Assembly (NCBI GenBank): GCA_032123035.1
Contig: JAQBFV010000056.1
Span: forward strand, 1 to 13,905
Length of the DNA: 13,905 nucleotides
Direction of reading: 5' to 3'
Origin: SG8-41 sp032123035
GTDB taxonomy: Bacteria; Pseudomonadota; Gammaproteobacteria; Burkholderiales; SG8-41
Shown here: positions 5,803 through 13,879 of the stretch, piece by piece
Numbering within the stretch: position 1 is the stretch's first letter
How the letters are laid out: every line of letters starts with the position of its first letter
The notes under the pieces: generated by a model
Seen by the model: the letters and a program-made list of their open reading frames with translations, nothing else
Databases searched by the model: none
What the model was told of the DNA's origin: nothing
Program-made: the position numbers and the translations under genes

Positions 5803-6984
5803 GTGTCGCAGGTCCCTGCCATCCTGGTGCTTAAAGATGGCACTATATTCCGTGGCACGTCGATCGGTGCCGAGGGCACGGCGGTCGGTGAGGTGGTGTT
5901 CAACACCGCCATGACCGGCTACCAGGAGATCCTCACCGACCCGTCTTACAGCCGGCAACTCGTTACTCTCACCTATCCACACATCGGCAACACCGGGACG
6001 AACCCGGTGGACCTTGAGTCCGATCGAGTGCACGCGGCGGGGCTGATCATTCGCGATCTGCCGGTGCTGTCTTCGAACTGGCGCAAGTCATGGACACTTT
6101 CGGACTATCTCAAGGGGCAGGGCGTCCCGGCGATCGCCGACATCGACACACGACGGCTGACGCGTATCCTGCGCGACAAAGGAGCGCAGGACGGCTGCCT
6201 GATGGCGGGCAACAAGGTGAACGAGGCGGCCGCGCTCGAGGCGGCGCGCGGCTTCCCGGGTCTGGTCGGCATGGATCTCGCCAAGGTCGTGACCTGCGCC
6301 AAACCGTACGAATGGGACGAGGGCGTGTGGGCGCTGGGAGAAGGCCACGGGCGGCTCGAGAACCCGCGCTTTCACGTCGTCGCCTACGACTACGGCATCA
6401 AGCGCAACATCCTGCGCAAGCTCGTTTCACGAGGCTGCCGGGTGAGCGTCCTGCCAGCGCAGACGCCCGCTGAAGAGGCGCTGGCGCTCCAACCGGACGG
6501 TGTCTTTCTGTCTAACGGGCCGGGCGATCCCGAGCCATGCGATTACGCGATCCGCGCAATCCGCCAGCTGCTCGACGTGAACATGCCGCTTTTCGGCATC
6601 TGCCTCGGACATCAGCTCATGGGGCTGGCGAGCGGCGCCAAGACCCTCAAGATGAAATTCGGCCATCACGGTGCCAACCATCCCGTGCAGGATCTTGAGA
6701 CCGGGCGCGTCATGATCACGAGCCAGAACCACGGCTTCGCGGTCGACGCGCGGACGCTTCCCTCCAGCGCTCGCGTCACTCATGTCTCGCTTTTCGACGG
6801 AAGCCTCCAGGGTTTTGTCCGAACGGACCGTCCCGCTTTCTGCTTCCAGGGGCATCCTGAAGCGAGCCCCGGGCCGCACGACGTGGACTATCTCTTCGAC
6901 AAGTTTGTGCGCCTCATGGAAGAGCATTCAAAGGCGGAACGCGGAAGGCAGAAGGCGGAAGGAATTGGCCATGCTGCCGTCTAG
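5803..6984 (+). CDS. carA: Carbamoyl-phosphate synthase small (glutaminase) subunit
   Basis: A 393-residue protein from GTG 5803 (AGAG at 5793-5796, 6-base spacing). The N-terminal CarA domain has GTIFRGTSIG, NTAMTGYQEILTDPSY and DTRRLTRILRDKG. The C-terminal class I glutamine amidotransferase has the nucleophile C267 in FGICLGHQ and the catalytic pair H351/E353 in FQGHPEASPGPHD. It releases ammonia from glutamine and passes it through a tunnel to CarB for arginine and pyrimidine synthesis. The family normally ends shortly after a sequence like LFDKFVRLMEEH. Here the frame continues for about 18 residues (SKAERGRQKAEGIGHAAV) encoded by a heptamer DNA repeat at 6931-6965. carB follows after 57 bases, longer than in many genomes. 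Confidence 0.97.
   Translation: MSQVPAILVLKDGTIFRGTSIGAEGTAVGEVVFNTAMTGYQEILTDPSYSRQLVTLTYPHIGNTGTNPVDLESDRVHAAGLIIRDLPVLSSNWRKSWTLSDYLKGQGVPAIADIDTRRLTRILRDKGAQDGCLMAGNKVNEAAALEAARGFPGLVGMDLAKVVTCAKPYEWDEGVWALGEGHGRLENPRFHVVAYDYGIKRNILRKLVSRGCRVSVLPAQTPAEEALALQPDGVFLSNGPGDPEPCDYAIRAIRQLLDVNMPLFGICLGHQLMGLASGAKTLKMKFGHHGANHPVQDLETGRVMITSQNHGFAVDARTLPSSARVTHVSLFDGSLQGFVRTDRPAFCFQGHPEASPGPHDVDYLFDKFVRLMEEHSKAERGRQKAEGIGHAAV
6931..6965 (+). repeat. Five AAGGCGG-type heptamers inside the 3' end of carA
   Basis: The units are AAGGCGG, AACGCGG, AAGGCAG, AAGGCGG and AAGGAAT, contiguous with no gaps. They are read in the carA frame as KAERGRQKAEGI. Because 7 is not a multiple of 3, each unit is read in a different frame from its neighbour. 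Confidence 0.75.
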
Positions 6985-6996
6985 CTGGACTTGTCC

Positions 6997-7031
6997 GATT
7001 CACGATTCACGATTCACGATTCACGATTCAC
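6997..7031 (+). repeat. Five perfect GATTCAC heptamers just upstream of carB
   Basis: Five identical, contiguous copies of GATTCAC occupy 6997-7031 and end 10 bases before the carB ATG at 7042. They take up most of the 57-base carA-carB gap and leave no recognisable Shine-Dalgarno sequence. The same heptamer, in degenerate form, recurs at 11177-11211 before rlmE. Confidence 0.9.
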
Positions 7032-7041
7032 GGTTTTTGAG

Positions 7042-10000
7042 ATGCCGAAAAGAACTGACATCAAAAGCATCCTGATCATCGGTGCGGGGCCGATCGTTAT
7101 CGGCCAGGCGTGCGAGTTCGATTATTCGGGCGCGCAGGCGTGCAAGGCGCTGAGGGAAGAGGGCTACCGCGTCATCCTGGTGAACTCCAATCCCGCCACC
7201 ATCATGACCGACCCCGAGATGGCGGACGCGACCTATATCGAGCCGATCACCTGGCAGATGCTGGAGAAGATCATCGCGGCGGAGCGTCCCGATGCCCTGC
7301 TGCCGACGATGGGCGGGCAGACCGGTCTTAACTGCGCGCTCGACCTGGCGCGCGAGGGCGTGCTCGAGAAATACGGTGTGGAGATGATCGGGGCGCGGCG
7401 CGAGGCCATCGACAAGGCCGAGGACCGCGAAAAATTCAAGGCCGCGATGCAGAAGATCGGGCTCGAAAGCGCGCGCTCCGCGCTTGCGCACAGCCTGGAA
7501 GAGGCGTTCCAGGTGCAGGCCATGGTGGGCTACCCGACGATTATCCGCCCGTCGTTCACGTTGGGGGGAACCGGCGGCGGGATTGCCTACAACCGCGAGG
7601 AGTTCGTCGCGATTTGCGAAAGCGGGCTGGATGCAAGCCCGACCCGCGAAGTGCTGATCGAGGAATCGGTGATCGGCTGGAAAGAATTCGAGATGGAGGT
7701 CGTGCGAGACCACCACGACAACTGCATCATTGTCTGCTCCATCGAGAACATCGATCCGATGGGCGTGCACACGGGGGACTCGATCACGGTGGCCCCGGTG
7801 CAGACGCTCACGGACAAGGAATACCAGATCATGCGCAATGCCGCGATCGCGTGCCTGCGCGAGATCGGCGTGGACACCAGCGGCTCCAACGTGCAATTCG
7901 CGATCAATCCCGATGACGGACGCATGCTGATCATCGAGATGAATCCGCGGGTGTCCCGCTCATCGGCGCTGGCCTCGAAGGCGACCGGGTTTCCCATCGC
8001 GAAGGTCGCGGCAAAGCTCGCGGTCGGCTACACGCTCGACGAGCTGAAGAACGAGATTACCGCTGGCGCGACGCCGGCTTCGTTCGAGCCGACCATCGAT
8101 TACGTCGTGACCAAGGTGCCGCGATTCGCGTTCGAGAAGTTTCCCGAGGCGAACGATCGGCTTACGACGCAGATGAAGTCGGTGGGTGAGGTGATGGCCA
8201 TCGGGCGCACCTTCCAGGAGTCTCTGCAGAAGGCGTTGCGCGGGCTCGAGACCGGCGCGGAAGGCTTCGACGAGAAGAGCACTGACCGCGACGCGATCGA
8301 GAACGAACTCGGCCATCCCGGGCCCGACCGCATCTACTACGTGGCCGATGCCTTCCGCTGCGGCATGACCGTGGACGAGGTCTACCAGATTTCGCGCATC
8401 GATCCATGGTACCTCGGGCAAATCGAGGACCTCGTCCGCCGGGAAAAGGCACTCGAGGGCAAGACCATCGAACAACTTGACGCCGAGGCGCTGCGCGCCC
8501 TCAAACGTGCGGGTTTCTCCGACTGCAGGCTCGGCACGCTGCTCGCCACGGATCAGCACGCCGTGCGCGCGCGCCGCCACGAGCTTGGCGTGCGGCCGGT
8601 GTTCAAGCGCGTGGATACCTGCGCGGCAGAGTTTGCAACTCAGACCGCCTACCTCTACTCTACTTACGAGGAGGAATGCGAGGCGGCGCCGAGCGGCAAC
8701 AGGAAGGTGATGGTGTTAGGTGGCGGCCCTAACCGGATCGGGCAGGGCATCGAGTTCGACTACTGCTGCGTTCACGCGGCGCTGGCGTTGCGCGAGGACG
8801 GATTCGAAACCATCATGGTCAACTGCAATCCCGAGACGGTGTCCACCGACTACGACACGTCCGACCGGCTTTACTTCGAGCCGCTCACGCTCGAGGATGT
8901 CCTCGAGATCGTCCATGTCGAGAAGCCGTTCGGCGTCATCGTGCAGTTCGGCGGGCAGACGCCGCTCAAGCTCGCGCGCGACCTGGAGGCGAACCAGGTG
9001 CCGATCATCGGCACCACGCCCGACTCGATTGACATTGCCGAGGACCGGGAACGCTTCCAGAAGCTGCTCAACCGCCTCAAGCTGCGCCAGCCCGCCAATC
9101 GCACGGCGCGCAGTGCCCAGAAGGCGCTGGCGCTGGCGGAGGAGATCGGCTATCCGCTCGTAGTGCGGCCATCCTATGTGCTCGGCGGGCGCGCCATGGA
9201 GATTGTCTACCAGCAGGGCGACCTCGAGCGCTATATGCGGGAGGCGGTCAAGGTCTCGAACGACAGTCCCGTACTGCTCGATCGCTTCCTCAATGACGCG
9301 ACCGAAGTGGACGTGGACGCGGTCTCGGACGGCAAGCAGGTCGTGATCGGCGGCGTCATGGAGCACATCGAGCAGGCGGGCGTTCATTCCGGCGACTCGG
9401 CGTGCTCGCTGCCGCCATTCTCGCTCTCGCGCGAACTGCAGGACGAGCTCAAGCGTCAGACCGTCGTGATGGCCAACGCGTTGAAGGTCGTGGGGCTGAT
9501 GAATGTCCAGTTCGCGATCCAGGACGGCAGGGTCTACGTGCTGGAGGTCAACCCCCGGGCTTCACGCACCGTGCCGTTCGTGTCGAAGGCGACCGGTGTT
9601 GCGCTTGCCAAGATCGCGGCGCGCTGCATGGCAGGCGCGACGCTCGCCGCGCAGGGCGTGAGTGCCGAAGTGGTGCCTCCGTACTACTCGGTGAAGGAAG
9701 CGGTCTTTCCGTTCATCAAGTTTCCCGGCGCCGACACCATCCTCGGTCCGGAGATGAAATCGACGGGGGAAGTGATGGGTGTGGGCGAGACCTTTGCCGA
9801 GGCTTTCTACAAGTCTCAGCTGGCCTCCGGCGTGCGGCTGTCGGCTACCGGAAAAGCCTTTGTGAGCGTGCGCGATGAGGACAAGCAGCGCACGCTGGAG
9901 ATCGCCCGCAAGCTCGCCAGCCTGGGATTCACGCTGGTCGCGACGCGCGGTACCGCAGCCGCGCTCGCCGCAGCGGGAATCGCGGTGACGCCGGTCAACA

Positions 10001-10260
10001 AAGTGGCAGAGGGGCGGCCCCATATCGTTGACATGATCAAGAACGGAGAGATCTCGATCATGTTGAATACGGTCGAGGAGAAGCGCACGGCGGTGCGTGA
10101 CTCGTACGTAATCCGGCGCGCGGCGCTGCAGGAGCGCGTGGCGCTCTACACTACGCTCGACGGTGCGCGCGCAGCGTGCAACGGGATCGAGTACTCCAAG
10201 GAGCTGCGCGCGTACGTGATGCAGGACCTGCATGCGGCGCTGACCGTGGCCATAAACTAA
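7042..10260 (+). CDS. carB: Carbamoyl-phosphate synthase large subunit
   Basis: A 1072-residue enzyme (E. coli: 1073) that makes carbamoyl phosphate from bicarbonate, ammonia and two ATP. Two homologous halves are visible: the carboxyphosphate half from GAGPIVIGQACEFDYSGAQA to about residue 403, and the carbamoyl-phosphate half from GGGPNRIGQGIEFDYC to about residue 936. An oligomerisation domain lies between them, and a C-terminal MGS-like allosteric domain (ATRGTAAAL, VNKVAEGRPHI) binds effectors. ATP-grasp motifs include RPSFTLGGTGGG, EMNPRVSRSSALASKATG, RPSYVLGGRAMEIVY and EVNPRASRTVPFVSKATG. ATG 7042 starts with MPKRTDIKSI, identical to the E. coli N-terminus. A longer reading from TTG 6991 would translate the GATTCAC repeat and is rejected. 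The ribosome binding site is very weak (GAG beside the ATG), so coupling to carA may matter. greA follows after 27 bases. Confidence 0.98.
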   Translation: MPKRTDIKSILIIGAGPIVIGQACEFDYSGAQACKALREEGYRVILVNSNPATIMTDPEMADATYIEPITWQMLEKIIAAERPDALLPTMGGQTGLNCALDLAREGVLEKYGVEMIGARREAIDKAEDREKFKAAMQKIGLESARSALAHSLEEAFQVQAMVGYPTIIRPSFTLGGTGGGIAYNREEFVAICESGLDASPTREVLIEESVIGWKEFEMEVVRDHHDNCIIVCSIENIDPMGVHTGDSITVAPVQTLTDKEYQIMRNAAIACLREIGVDTSGSNVQFAINPDDGRMLIIEMNPRVSRSSALASKATGFPIAKVAAKLAVGYTLDELKNEITAGATPASFEPTIDYVVTKVPRFAFEKFPEANDRLTTQMKSVGEVMAIGRTFQESLQKALRGLETGAEGFDEKSTDRDAIENELGHPGPDRIYYVADAFRCGMTVDEVYQISRIDPWYLGQIEDLVRREKALEGKTIEQLDAEALRALKRAGFSDCRLGTLLATDQHAVRARRHELGVRPVFKRVDTCAAEFATQTAYLYSTYEEECEAAPSGNRKVMVLGGGPNRIGQGIEFDYCCVHAALALREDGFETIMVNCNPETVSTDYDTSDRLYFEPLTLEDVLEIVHVEKPFGVIVQFGGQTPLKLARDLEANQVPIIGTTPDSIDIAEDRERFQKLLNRLKLRQPANRTARSAQKALALAEEIGYPLVVRPSYVLGGRAMEIVYQQGDLERYMREAVKVSNDSPVLLDRFLNDATEVDVDAVSDGKQVVIGGVMEHIEQAGVHSGDSACSLPPFSLSRELQDELKRQTVVMANALKVVGLMNVQFAIQDGRVYVLEVNPRASRTVPFVSKATGVALAKIAARCMAGATLAAQGVSAEVVPPYYSVKEAVFPFIKFPGADTILGPEMKSTGEVMGVGETFAEAFYKSQLASGVRLSATGKAFVSVRDEDKQRTLEIARKLASLGFTLVATRGTAAALAAAGIAVTPVNKVAEGRPHIVDMIKNGEISIMLNTVEEKRTAVRDSYVIRRAALQERVALYTTLDGARAACNGIEYSKELRAYVMQDLHAALTVAIN

Positions 10261-10287
10261 AACGCGAAAAACGGATCGGGACGCGCT

Positions 10288-10764
10288 ATGGGCAAGATTC
10301 CTTTGACGGTGGCCGGCGCCGAGAAGCTGCGCGGGGAGCTGCACGAGCTCAAGACAGTTCAGCGGCCGGCGATCGTGACCGCGATCGCCGAGGCACGCAC
10401 GCACGGCGATCTCGCCGAGAACGCGGAATACCACGCGGCCAAAGAGCGGCAAAGCTTCACCGAGGGCCGCATCGCAGAGCTGGAGAGCAAGCTTGCCAAC
10501 GCCCAAATCATCAACCCCGCCCTGCTCGACGCCGATGGACGCTGCGTATTTGGCGCCACGGTGGACCTCGAGGACATGGGGAGCGGCGAGGTAGTGACCT
10601 ACCAGATCGTGGGCGATGACGAGGCCGACATCAAGCAAGGCAAGATTTCCATCAGCTCACCCATCGCGCGGGCGCTGATCAGCAAGTACTCGGGCGACGT
10701 GGCCGAAGTGCACGCGCCGAGCGGCGTACGCGAATACGAAATACTTGACGTCAAGTACATCTAG
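10288..10764 (+). CDS. greA: Transcription elongation factor GreA
   Basis: A 158-residue protein, the exact usual length. The N-terminal antiparallel coiled coil carries the acidic tip HGDLAENAEY with D41 and E44, which chelate the catalytic Mg2+ in the RNA polymerase secondary channel. The C-terminal globular domain shows FGATVDLEDM, TYQIVGDDEAD and SPIARALISK. It rescues backtracked polymerase by stimulating transcript cleavage. ATG 10288 has GGGA (10278-10281) with 6-base spacing. It lies 27 bases after carB, in the carAB-greA arrangement also known from Pseudomonas, so co-transcription is likely. It ends two bases before the convergent yhbY stop. Confidence 0.97.
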   Translation: MGKIPLTVAGAEKLRGELHELKTVQRPAIVTAIAEARTHGDLAENAEYHAAKERQSFTEGRIAELESKLANAQIINPALLDADGRCVFGATVDLEDMGSGEVVTYQIVGDDEADIKQGKISISSPIARALISKYSGDVAEVHAPSGVREYEILDVKYI

Positions 10765-10766
10765 TA

Positions 10767-11108
10767 TCACTGGTTTTGATAACGGCGCTTGGGGCGGTGT
10801 TTCTTGCGGCGTCGTGGGGCGGGTGGCGCGGCCGATTCGGGGCGCTGGCGATAGACGGCCAGAATCTTGCCGACGCGCTGCACCGGCTGTGCCGCCAGCG
10901 CACTGCAGACGTCACCAATCAGGCTCTTGCGCAGGCCGCGATCGTCTCCGAGGACTCGGATCTTGATAAGCTCGTGGCTCTTCAGGGCCAGGTCGATCTC
11001 CCTCAGCACCGCGGGCGTGAGGCCGGCCTCACCGATCATGATGACCGGACGCAGATGATGCGCACGCGCCCTGAGCGCGCTCCGCTCAGCCGATGTGAGT
11101 TCTTTCAT
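10767..11108 (-). CDS. yhbY: YhbY family (CRM domain) ribosome-associated RNA-binding protein
   Basis: A 113-residue protein starting MKELTSAERSALRARAHHLRPVIMIGEAGLT. The CRM/YhbY domain is complete: the GEAGLTPAVLREIDLAL stretch, HELIKIRV, then the last strand VGKILAVYR. E. coli YhbY (about 97 residues) binds pre-50S particles and is thought to help large-subunit assembly. The chain has a C-terminal tail of about 25 residues after the domain, rich in Arg, Lys and Pro (PAPRRRKKHRPKRRYQNQ), which could bind RNA. I take ATG 11108; an adjacent in-frame GTG at 11111 would add one residue. It is divergent from rlmE, another large-subunit factor, and convergent with greA, with only 2 bases between the two stops and thus overlapping 3' signals. 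Confidence 0.93.
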   Translation of the reverse strand: MKELTSAERSALRARAHHLRPVIMIGEAGLTPAVLREIDLALKSHELIKIRVLGDDRGLRKSLIGDVCSALAAQPVQRVGKILAVYRQRPESAAPPAPRRRKKHRPKRRYQNQ

Positions 11109-11119
11109 CACCGCGAATC

Positions 11120-11147
11120 GTCAAGGGTCAAGGGTCAATGGTCAAAC
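11120..11147 (+). repeat. Four GTCAAGG/GTCAATG heptamers between yhbY and rlmE
   Basis: The contiguous units are GTCAAGG, GTCAAGG, GTCAATG and GTCAAAC. On the minus strand they read as TTGAC cores every 7 bases pointing toward yhbY, whose start is 12 bases beyond the array. Confidence 0.75.
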
Positions 11148-11176
11148 GGTAACCGGGTACCGGCAGCAACGCTGCT

Positions 11177-11211
11177 ACGATTCACGATTTACGATTTACG
11201 AATTACGATTC
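11177..11211 (+). repeat. Five ACGATTC/ACGATTT heptamers upstream of rlmE
   Basis: The units are ACGATTC, ACGATTT, ACGATTT, ACGAATT and ACGATTC, ending 28 bases before the rlmE ATG. ACGATTC is a rotation of GATTCAC, so this is the same family and the same strand as the array before carB. The divergent promoters of yhbY and rlmE have to lie in the 131-base gap that this array and the GTCAAGG array largely fill. Confidence 0.8.
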
Positions 11212-11239
11212 ACGACGAGCCTCGGGGCGAGTGTAGCGG

Positions 11240-11857
11240 ATGGGCAGAGTGCGGGGCAAAACCTGGATGCAAGAGCACGTCGCCGACGCGTACGTGAAGC
11301 GCGCCCGGAACGAGGGCATGCGCTCGCGCGCTGCCTACAAGCTCGAGCAGGTCGCGGATCGCGACCACCTGCTCAGACCCGGCATGACCGTGGTGGACCT
11401 CGGCGCCGCGCCGGGTGGCTGGTCCCAGATCGCGGCGCGGCGGGTCGGACCCGGCGGCCGGGTGGTCGCGCTCGATGTCCTGGACATGATGTCGCTTCCA
11501 GGCGTCACTTTCGTGCCCGGGGATCTTCGCGAGAAACCGGTGGTCAAAGCCCTGGAGCGGGCGCTGGACGGGCGCCCGGTCGACCTTGTGCTTTCTGATA
11601 TGGCCCCCAACTTGACTGGCATCGGTAGCGTCGATCAGGCCCGGTTACTCGAACTCGCGGAACTGGCTCTGGAGTTCGCGCTGAACCACTTGAAACCACA
11701 GGGAAAGTTTCTGGTCAAATTGTTTCATGGCAGCGGCTTCGATGGCTTTGCCAGGCACATGCGGCGGCACTTTCGCGAGGTGGTTACGCGCAAGCCCGAG
11801 GCCTCGCGGTCGCGCTCGAGCGAAGTCTATTTGCTGGGCCGGGGACTCAAGCCGTGA
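11240..11857 (+). CDS. rlmE: 23S rRNA 2'-O-ribose methyltransferase RlmE (FtsJ/RrmJ)
   Basis: A 205-residue single-domain SAM-dependent methyltransferase (E. coli: 209). It methylates the 2'-O of U2552 in the 23S rRNA A loop at a late step of 50S assembly. The SAM-binding motif DLGAAPGGWSQ begins at residue 53. The catalytic triad K34 (AAYKLEQ), D120 (LSDMAPN) and K160 (LVKLFHG) corresponds to E. coli K38, D124 and K164. The C-terminus shows RKPEASRSRSSEVYLLG, as in the family. The start is ATG 11240; upstream is GC-rich with no clear Shine-Dalgarno sequence. It is divergent from yhbY and lies 85 bases before ftsH, as in many proteobacteria, but ftsH has its own promoter in that gap. Confidence 0.97.
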   Translation: MGRVRGKTWMQEHVADAYVKRARNEGMRSRAAYKLEQVADRDHLLRPGMTVVDLGAAPGGWSQIAARRVGPGGRVVALDVLDMMSLPGVTFVPGDLREKPVVKALERALDGRPVDLVLSDMAPNLTGIGSVDQARLLELAELALEFALNHLKPQGKFLVKLFHGSGFDGFARHMRRHFREVVTRKPEASRSRSSEVYLLGRGLKP

Positions 11858-11886
11858 CATTGGACGCAAACGCGGCCGTTCGAAAG

Positions 11887-11915
11887 CTGACAGCCCGGGT
11901 GAAAAAACATAGAAT
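11887..11915 (+). promoter_or_regulatory. sigma70 promoter of ftsH
   Basis: CTGACA (11887-11892) and TAGAAT (11910-11915) are separated by exactly 17 bases, each matching the consensus at five of six positions. The predicted start near 11922 leaves a short leader to the ftsH TTG. I see no heat-shock sigma32-type promoter, although ftsH is a heat-shock gene in E. coli. Confidence 0.7.
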
Positions 11916-11932
11916 TGAGTGAGTTGCGCTAG

Positions 11933-11937
11933 AGGAG
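11933..11937 (+). promoter_or_regulatory. Shine-Dalgarno AGGAG that sets the ftsH TTG start
   Basis: AGGAG at 11933-11937, in the longer match AGAGGAG from 11931, is 5 bases before TTG 11943. It overlaps and so excludes the in-frame GTG at 11937 as a start. Confidence 0.75.
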
Positions 11938-11942
11938 TGGGT

Positions 11943-13829
11943 TTGAACAATCTGATCAAAAACGTGGCGATCTGGCTCGTCATTGCGCTCGTCCTGATGA
12001 CGGTATTCAACCAGTTCAGCACGCGCCAGGCTTCACAGAAGCCGGTGGAGTACTCCCAGTTCATCGACGAGGTGAAACAGGGGCGCATCGCCAAGGTGAC
12101 CATTGAGGGCCGGGTGTTGAAAGGCGTCAAAACCACGGGTGAGCGCTTCACGACCTACTCACCGTCAGATCCGTGGCTGGTGTCGGATCTCCTCAAGAAC
12201 GGCGTCATCGTCGAAGCGAAACCTGACGAGGAACCATCGTTCCTCATGAACATCTTCGTCTCGTGGTTCCCCATGCTCCTGCTGATTGGCGTGTGGATCT
12301 TCTTCATGCGCCAGATGCAGGGGGGCGGCCGCGGCGGCGCGTTCTCCTTCGGCAAGAGCCGTGCGCGCATGCTCGACGAGTCGAGCAATACGATCACGTT
12401 TGCCGATGTGGCGGGCTGCGAAGAGGCGAAGGAAGAGGTGGCCGAGCTGGTCGAATTCCTGCGCGATCCGTCCAAGTTTCAGAAGCTCGGCGGGCGCATT
12501 CCCCGCGGCGTGCTGATGGTCGGAAACCCCGGGACCGGTAAGACGCTGCTCGCCAAGGCGATCGCCGGCGAGGCGAAAGTGCCGTTTTTCACGATTTCCG
12601 GCTCGGACTTCGTCGAGATGTTTGTCGGCGTGGGCGCGGCGCGGGTGCGCGACATGTTCGAGCAGGCGAAGAAGCACGCGCCGTGCATCGTGTTCATCGA
12701 CGAAATCGATGCGGTCGGGCGCCAGCGCGGCGCAGGCCTGGGCGGTGGCAACGACGAGCGCGAGCAGACGCTCAACCAGTTGCTCGTGGAGATGGACGGT
12801 TTCGATACGAATTCCGGCGTGATCGTGATTGCCGCGACGAACCGGCCCGACGTGCTCGATCCGGCGCTGCTCAGGCCGGGGCGCTTCGACCGGCAGGTCG
12901 TCGTGCCGCTGCCCGACATTCGCGGTCGCGAACAGATTCTGCAGGTCCACATGCGCAAGGTGCCCATCGGGCCCGACGTCAAGGCCGATATCATCGCGCG
13001 CGGCACGCCGGGCATGGCCGGCGCAGATCTTGCCAACCTCGTGAACGAGGCGGCATTGTTCGCCGCGCGTTCCAGCAAGCGTCTCGTGGACATGGACGAC
13101 TTCGAGCGCGCCAAGGACAAGCTCATCATGGGCGCGGAGCGCCGCTCCATCGTCATGCCCGAGCACGAGCGCAAGAACACCGCCTACCACGAGTCCGGGC
13201 ATACCGTGGTGGCGCGCATGCTGTCGAAGACGGATCCAGTGCACAAGGTCACGATCATTCCGCGTGGCCGGGCGCTTGGCGTGACCATGCAGCTGCCCGA
13301 ACAGGACCGTTACAGCATGGACCGTGAGACGCTTCTTCAGAACATCGCGGTGCTCTTTGGCGGTCGTATTGCCGAAGAGATTTTCATGGGCCAGATGACG
13401 ACGGGCGCCTCCAACGACTTCGAGCGGGCGACCGATCTGGCGCGCAGCATGGTGACGCGCTGGGGCATGAGCGACGAGCTCGGTCCGATGGTCTACGGCG
13501 AGAACGAGGGCGAGGTGTTCCTCGGCCGTTCCGTGACGGTGCACAAGAACGTGTCGGAGACGACGATGCAGAAGGTCGACGCCGAGATCCGGCGAATCGT
13601 CGACCAGCAATATAAGCTTGCGCGCCAGCTGATCACGGATAAACGGGACAAGGTCGAGGCGATGGCGATGGCGCTTCTCGAGTGGGAGACGCTCGACGCA
13701 GAACAGATTGCCGATATTATGGAAGGCCGGCCGCCGCGTCCGCCGAAACCGGCCGCCACGCCTCAGCCGCCACAGAAAGACAGCACGCCCACCGCAACGG
13801 CCACCGCGGCCCCGGTCCAAGGCGCCTGA
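11943..13829 (+). CDS. ftsH: ATP-dependent zinc metalloprotease FtsH
   Basis: A 628-residue inner-membrane AAA+ protease from TTG 11943, starting LNNLIKNVAIWLVIALVLM. A first transmembrane helix is near residues 8-24 and a second near 100-120 (FPMLLLIGVWIFFMRQM), with a periplasmic segment between. The AAA domain has Walker A GNPGTGKT (194-201), Walker B IVFIDEID (249-256) and the second region of homology ATNRPDVLDPALLRPGRFDRQ-like. The protease domain has the zinc motif HESGH (416-420) with Ser in place of the more common Ala, and the third zinc ligand D492 in ASNDFERA. It extracts and degrades membrane proteins and soluble regulators such as sigma32 and LpxC in E. coli. The C-terminal tail after about residue 595 is rich in Pro, Ala and Thr. 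The usual next genes, folP and glmM, would lie beyond the window. Confidence 0.98.
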   Translation: MNNLIKNVAIWLVIALVLMTVFNQFSTRQASQKPVEYSQFIDEVKQGRIAKVTIEGRVLKGVKTTGERFTTYSPSDPWLVSDLLKNGVIVEAKPDEEPSFLMNIFVSWFPMLLLIGVWIFFMRQMQGGGRGGAFSFGKSRARMLDESSNTITFADVAGCEEAKEEVAELVEFLRDPSKFQKLGGRIPRGVLMVGNPGTGKTLLAKAIAGEAKVPFFTISGSDFVEMFVGVGAARVRDMFEQAKKHAPCIVFIDEIDAVGRQRGAGLGGGNDEREQTLNQLLVEMDGFDTNSGVIVIAATNRPDVLDPALLRPGRFDRQVVVPLPDIRGREQILQVHMRKVPIGPDVKADIIARGTPGMAGADLANLVNEAALFAARSSKRLVDMDDFERAKDKLIMGAERRSIVMPEHERKNTAYHESGHTVVARMLSKTDPVHKVTIIPRGRALGVTMQLPEQDRYSMDRETLLQNIAVLFGGRIAEEIFMGQMTTGASNDFERATDLARSMVTRWGMSDELGPMVYGENEGEVFLGRSVTVHKNVSETTMQKVDAEIRRIVDQQYKLARQLITDKRDKVEAMAMALLEWETLDAEQIADIMEGRPPRPPKPAATPQPPQKDSTPTATATAAPVQGA

Positions 13830-13879
13830 GGTAGCGGTTCGCCTTCGTCGGCGGCAAGCCGGCGCGCGCGGTTCCTCCC

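Noticed and set aside
6997..7031. CRISPR array
   Set aside because: The repeats are 7 bases long and contiguous, with no spacers; no cas genes are present.
6991..7041. TTG start at 6991 giving CarB a 17-residue N-terminal extension
   Set aside because: The extension is a translation of the GATTCAC repeat, has no ribosome binding site, and the ATG at 7042 gives an N-terminus identical to E. coli CarB.
11919..11942. GTG starts at 11919 or 11937 for FtsH
   Set aside because: The first lies before or at the predicted transcription start and the second overlaps the Shine-Dalgarno; TTG 11943 fits the family N-terminus.
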